This document shows positions 61,180-64,000 of a DNA stretch of 64,000 nt, piece by piece. The translations under genes and the position numbers were made by a program. Position 1 is the stretch's first letter; every line of letters starts with the position of its first letter. Location of the stretch: assembly GCF_024297145.1 (NCBI RefSeq), contig NZ_JANCTC010000011.1, positions 1-64,000 on the forward strand, written 5' to 3'. This DNA is from Mesorhizobium sp. LMG 17147 (GTDB lineage Bacteria; Pseudomonadota; Alphaproteobacteria; Rhizobiales; Rhizobiaceae). Below the pieces are notes generated by a model. That model was not told where the DNA came from and did not search any database. It was given only the letters and a program-made list of their open reading frames with translations.

Positions 61180-62946
61180 ATGCCGATCAATCTCGACGAG
61201 TTGAAGAATGCCACCAGCCTGCGCGGCAAGCGCGACGGCGGCTCGTTCATTGCGCCGGTCGACGGCACGGCGCATGTCTCGGGCGAGCGCAGCGTGCCGC
61301 TGCTCAACCTGACGATCCCGGCGCTGTTTGCCGATACGGTCAGCAAATACGGCACGCTCGATGCCGCCGTCTTCGTCGAGCAGGACAAGCGCTTTACCTG
61401 GGAGGAACTCTCGGAGACCGTCGATGCGCTGGCCGCCGGCTTCCTGGCGCTCGGCCTCGAGAAAGGCGACCGCGTCGGCATCTGGTCGCCGAACCGCTGG
61501 GAATGGCTGGTGACGCAGTTCGCCACCGCCCGCATCGGCCTGATCCTGGTCAACATCAACCCGGCCTACCGGCTGGTCGAGCTGGAATATGCCTTGAACA
61601 AGGTGGCTTGCCGAGCGCTCGTCACCGCCGCCAAGTTCAAGAGCTCCGACTATCTCGGCATGATCGAAACGCTGGCGCCGGAGATCGCCACGGCCACCCC
61701 CGGCAAGCTCGACGCCAGCAAGCTGCCGGCGTTGAAGACCGTCATCCGCATGGACGAGGAGAGTTCGCCGGGCATGTTCAATTTCGCCGATGTGCTGGCG
61801 ATGGCCGGGCGCGACGAGCATGACCGGCTCGACCGCATTTCCGACGGGCTGAAACCGGACGACGCCATCAATATCCAGTTTACCAGCGGCACGACCGGCG
61901 CGCCGAAGGGCGCGACGCTGACCCACAACAACATCGTCAACAACGGCAATTTCGTCACCGCGGCGATCCGGCTTACCGTCGACGACCTGCTGTGCATCCC
62001 GGTGCCGCTCTACCACTGCTTCGGCATGTCGATGGGCACGATGGGCTGCGTCACCAAGGGCGCGACCATGGTTTTCCCGAGCGAGGGGTTCGATGCCGGC
62101 GCTACGCTGAAGGCGGTGGCAACGGAACGCTGCACCGCGCTTTACGGGGTGCCGACAATGTTCGTCGGCCTGCTCGACCACCCGGAGTTCGCCTCCTTCG
62201 ATCTCACCAGCCTGCGCACCGGCATCATGGCCGGCTCGCCATGCCCGATCGAGGTGATGAAGAAGGTGGTGTCGCTGATGCACATGGCTGAGGTGACTAT
62301 TGCCTACGGCATGACCGAGACCAGCCCGGTGTCGTTCCAGAGCAGCGTCGACGACCCCTTGGAAAAGCGCGTCTCAACCGTCGGCCGCGTCCATCCGCAT
62401 GTCGAGGTCAAGGCTATCGACGCCGAAGGCGCCACCGTCGCGGTCGGCGCGCCGGGCGAACTCTGCACGCGCGGCTATTCGGTGATGAAGGGCTATTGGG
62501 ACGACGAGCAGAAGACCCGCGAGGCCATCGACGCAGAGGGCTGGATGCACACCGGCGACCTCGCCACCATCGACGCAGACGGCTATTGCAACATCGTCGG
62601 CCGGGTCAAGGACATGGTCATCCGCGGCGGCGAGAACGTCTATCCGCGCGAGGTCGAGGAGTTCCTCTATCGCCACCCCAAGGTCAAGGAGGTGCAGGTG
62701 TTCGGCATACCCGACCCGAAATATGGCGAGGAGCTGTGCGCCTGGATCGTGCTGAAGCCCGGCCAGATCACCACCGAGCAGGAGATCAAGGCCTTCTGCG
62801 CCGGCCAGATCGCCCATTTCAAGATCCCGCGCTACATCCGCTTCCGCACCGAATTGCCGATGACGGTGACCGGCAAGCCGCAGAAATTCCTGATGCGCCA
62901 GGCGATGATCGATGAACTGGGACTGGTGACGCAGAAGACGGCGTGA
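61180..62946 (+). CDS. AMP-binding acyl-CoA ligase (FadD-like)
   Basis: A 588-residue ANL-superfamily ligase. The P-loop is FTSGTTGAPKGATLTHNN. Other motifs are AYGMTETSPVSFQS, GWMHTGDLATIDADGY and the GGENVYPREVEEFLY block, with the catalytic Lys near TVTGKPQKFLMR. It activates a fatty or short branched acid to acyl-CoA. GGAGG lies eight bases upstream of the ATG. Substrate not determined. Confidence 0.9.
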   Translation: MPINLDELKNATSLRGKRDGGSFIAPVDGTAHVSGERSVPLLNLTIPALFADTVSKYGTLDAAVFVEQDKRFTWEELSETVDALAAGFLALGLEKGDRVGIWSPNRWEWLVTQFATARIGLILVNINPAYRLVELEYALNKVACRALVTAAKFKSSDYLGMIETLAPEIATATPGKLDASKLPALKTVIRMDEESSPGMFNFADVLAMAGRDEHDRLDRISDGLKPDDAINIQFTSGTTGAPKGATLTHNNIVNNGNFVTAAIRLTVDDLLCIPVPLYHCFGMSMGTMGCVTKGATMVFPSEGFDAGATLKAVATERCTALYGVPTMFVGLLDHPEFASFDLTSLRTGIMAGSPCPIEVMKKVVSLMHMAEVTIAYGMTETSPVSFQSSVDDPLEKRVSTVGRVHPHVEVKAIDAEGATVAVGAPGELCTRGYSVMKGYWDDEQKTREAIDAEGWMHTGDLATIDADGYCNIVGRVKDMVIRGGENVYPREVEEFLYRHPKVKEVQVFGIPDPKYGEELCAWIVLKPGQITTEQEIKAFCAGQIAHFKIPRYIRFRTELPMTVTGKPQKFLMRQAMIDELGLVTQKTA

Positions 62947-63007
62947 GAAGGCTTGCGTCTACGCGTGACGGAGGCGTTGTTTGGGCAACATATTGAGGGG
63001 GTGTTCC

Positions 63008-63229
63008 ATGCGGATTGGGTTAGGCGTGCTTTTCCTGGCAACGCAGCTGGCAGCGACCGCGGCGCTGGCGCAGACGGCGGCCGAGCGTGAGGCCTGCCAG
63101 GCAGATTACCAGAGATTGTGCAAGGGCGTGCTGCCGGGCGGTGGCCGCGTCGTCAAATGCCTGGCCGGTCACATGAGCGAGCTGACGCCCGAATGCAGGA
63201 AGGTCGTCAAGGCCAACACGCCCGGCTAG
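63008..63229 (+). CDS. Small exported Cys-rich-repeat protein
   Basis: A 73-residue protein with a signal peptide (LGVLFLATQLAATAALAQ) and a mature domain EREACQADYQRLCKGVLPGG with later CLAGHMSELTPECRKV, giving four Cys. Resembles periplasmic Cys-rich-repeat proteins (PF00839-like). ATG 63008 chosen over 62981. Confidence 0.75.
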   Translation: MRIGLGVLFLATQLAATAALAQTAAEREACQADYQRLCKGVLPGGGRVVKCLAGHMSELTPECRKVVKANTPG

Positions 63230-63636
63230 CGTGTGAGCTTGCCTGCGGATGACATGATGTTTCGGACCAGGGGACAGGCGAGGTGTGCGGGGGCAGGAGG
63301 ATTCTTGCGAAGAGGACCCCCACCCCTGACCCTCCCCACAAGGGGGAGGGGGACTTTCGGTGGCGCCGACCTTTGCAAAATTGCCTGCGTTTCGTCGCCA
63401 AAAGGAAAGCAAGGGCGCGCGGCAGCATTCCCGCCCCCTTGTGGGGAGAGGTTAGGGTGGGGGTCCATTTTCGCAAGACTCCAAATGCGATTGCCTTTCC
63501 CCCTTGAAGGGGTGGGGTACGCTGCGATTGAGCTCGTCATGACCTGTCATATGCGATTCCTCTGGATGGTCGCGGTGCGCAACAGTGGTTGCAAATCGCC
63601 CTTCCACGGGATTCGCGGGAAGGCAAAACGGTGACA
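63230..63636. other. Intergenic region with inverted repeat
   Basis: About 400 bases. An imperfect inverted repeat pairs 63314-63346 (GGACCCCCACCCCTGACCCT start) with 63434-63466. No gene is recognised. The stretch belongs to the same general class of intergenic palindromes seen elsewhere in the window. Confidence 0.6.
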
Positions 63637-64000
63637 ATGAGTGGTTTCGCAAGATCGGCGATTTCCTACGGCATGCCGTTGGCCGCGCTGGCGATGGCTG
63701 TCGCGGTCAGGGTCAGCGGGGTGTCGGTGGACGAAGGGTCGCTGGGCACCAGGATATTTATCGGCGCGCTGTCGAGCGCGATCATGTTCATCACCATTTT
63801 CGTGGTGCTCGACCACGCCGAGGCGGTGGCCCGGCGGGTAGGCGAGCCGTACGGCACGTTGGTGCTGACCATCGCCGTGACGGCAATCGAAGTGTCGATC
63901 ATCGTTTCCATCATGCTGCACGGCGCGAACAACCCGACGCTTGCACGCGAATCCGTGTTCTCGACGGTGATGATCACCTCCACCGGTGTTGTCGGCATGT
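63637..64000 (+). CDS. y4hA-type cation:proton antiporter (partial, 5' part)
   Basis: A frame from ATG 63637 runs off the window end, giving 121 residues: MSGFARSAISYGMPLAALAM, membrane segments FIGALSSAIMFITIFVVLD and LVLTIAVTAIEVSIIVSIML, and GVVGM. HAEAVARRVGEPYG between them and the VTAIEVSII pattern match the ChaA/y4hA ion transporters (calcium or sodium/proton exchange). A GTG start at 63631 is also possible. Confidence 0.78.
   Translation, partial: MSGFARSAISYGMPLAALAMAVAVRVSGVSVDEGSLGTRIFIGALSSAIMFITIFVVLDHAEAVARRVGEPYGTLVLTIAVTAIEVSIIVSIMLHGANNPTLARESVFSTVMITSTGVVGM

Overview
The window looks like a chromosomal segment of a high-GC alphaproteobacterium of the Hyphomicrobiales (Rhizobiales), most likely Mesorhizobium or a close Phyllobacteriaceae relative. 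Pointers are: a DUF768 protein, a y4hA-type ion transporter, a DUF1127 protein, several families of dispersed palindromes typical of these genomes, an NfeR1/alpha-r14-like sRNA with three CCTCCTCCC loops, and a tRNA-His with A73 and no encoded G-1. No phage, integrase, transposase or CRISPR array was seen. Family assignments come from reading the sequence, not from database searches.

Layout. 0-5 kb: end of an unidentified gene, then the Entner-Doudoroff/pentose-phosphate operon zwf-pgl-edd on the minus strand, then an SDR. 5-10 kb: an SH3 protein and the gamma-glutamyl-putrescine genes puuB and puuA, split by a small four-helix-bundle gene that sits between inverted arrays of an 8-bp tandem repeat. 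10-17 kb: HAD hydrolase, orphan receiver protein, Rid protein, isocitrate lyase aceA with a divergent XRE/ScfR-type regulator, a DUF2167 protein behind a repeat array, and a DMT exporter. 17.8-21.9 kb: putrescine ABC transporter potFGHI. 21.9-31 kb: AsmA protein, acetoacetyl-CoA synthetase, a candidate structured RNA, a 1248-residue PAS histidine kinase with a CtrA-type box in its promoter, a divergent phasin gene, the sRNA and tRNA-His. 31-38.6 kb: LysR/SDR/SDR/Atu4866 cluster, DUF768, P1 peptidase, xseA and a second LysR. 38.8-44.6 kb: DUF1127, DUF937, gshA, rsmE, a conserved unknown, a glutamine amidotransferase and a tiny secreted or membrane peptide. 44.6-54 kb: a 2-hydroxyacid region with a FadR-type regulator, lldD and a phosphatase, then DUF3422 and glcD-glcE-(DUF4870)-glcF. 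54-64 kb: an aberrant FolD, an L,D-transpeptidase, tag, hisS-hisZ-hisG, an acyl-CoA ligase, a Cys-rich exported protein and the start of a y4hA-type antiporter.

Connections. Putrescine import (potFGHI) and putrescine breakdown (puuA/puuB) lie within 15 kb of each other. Acetoacetate activation and the phasin relate to polyhydroxybutyrate storage. aceA and the acyl-CoA ligases relate to growth on fatty acids and acetate. A matching 19-bp FadR-type palindrome occurs in front of both the lactate regulator and glcD, suggesting one regulator for lactate and glycolate oxidation. The most unusual items are the repeat-flanked four-helix-bundle cassette, the FolD whose catalytic Lys and Asp positions hold Gln and Glu, the candidate structured RNA near 26.1 kb, and the repeat array before the DUF2167 gene.
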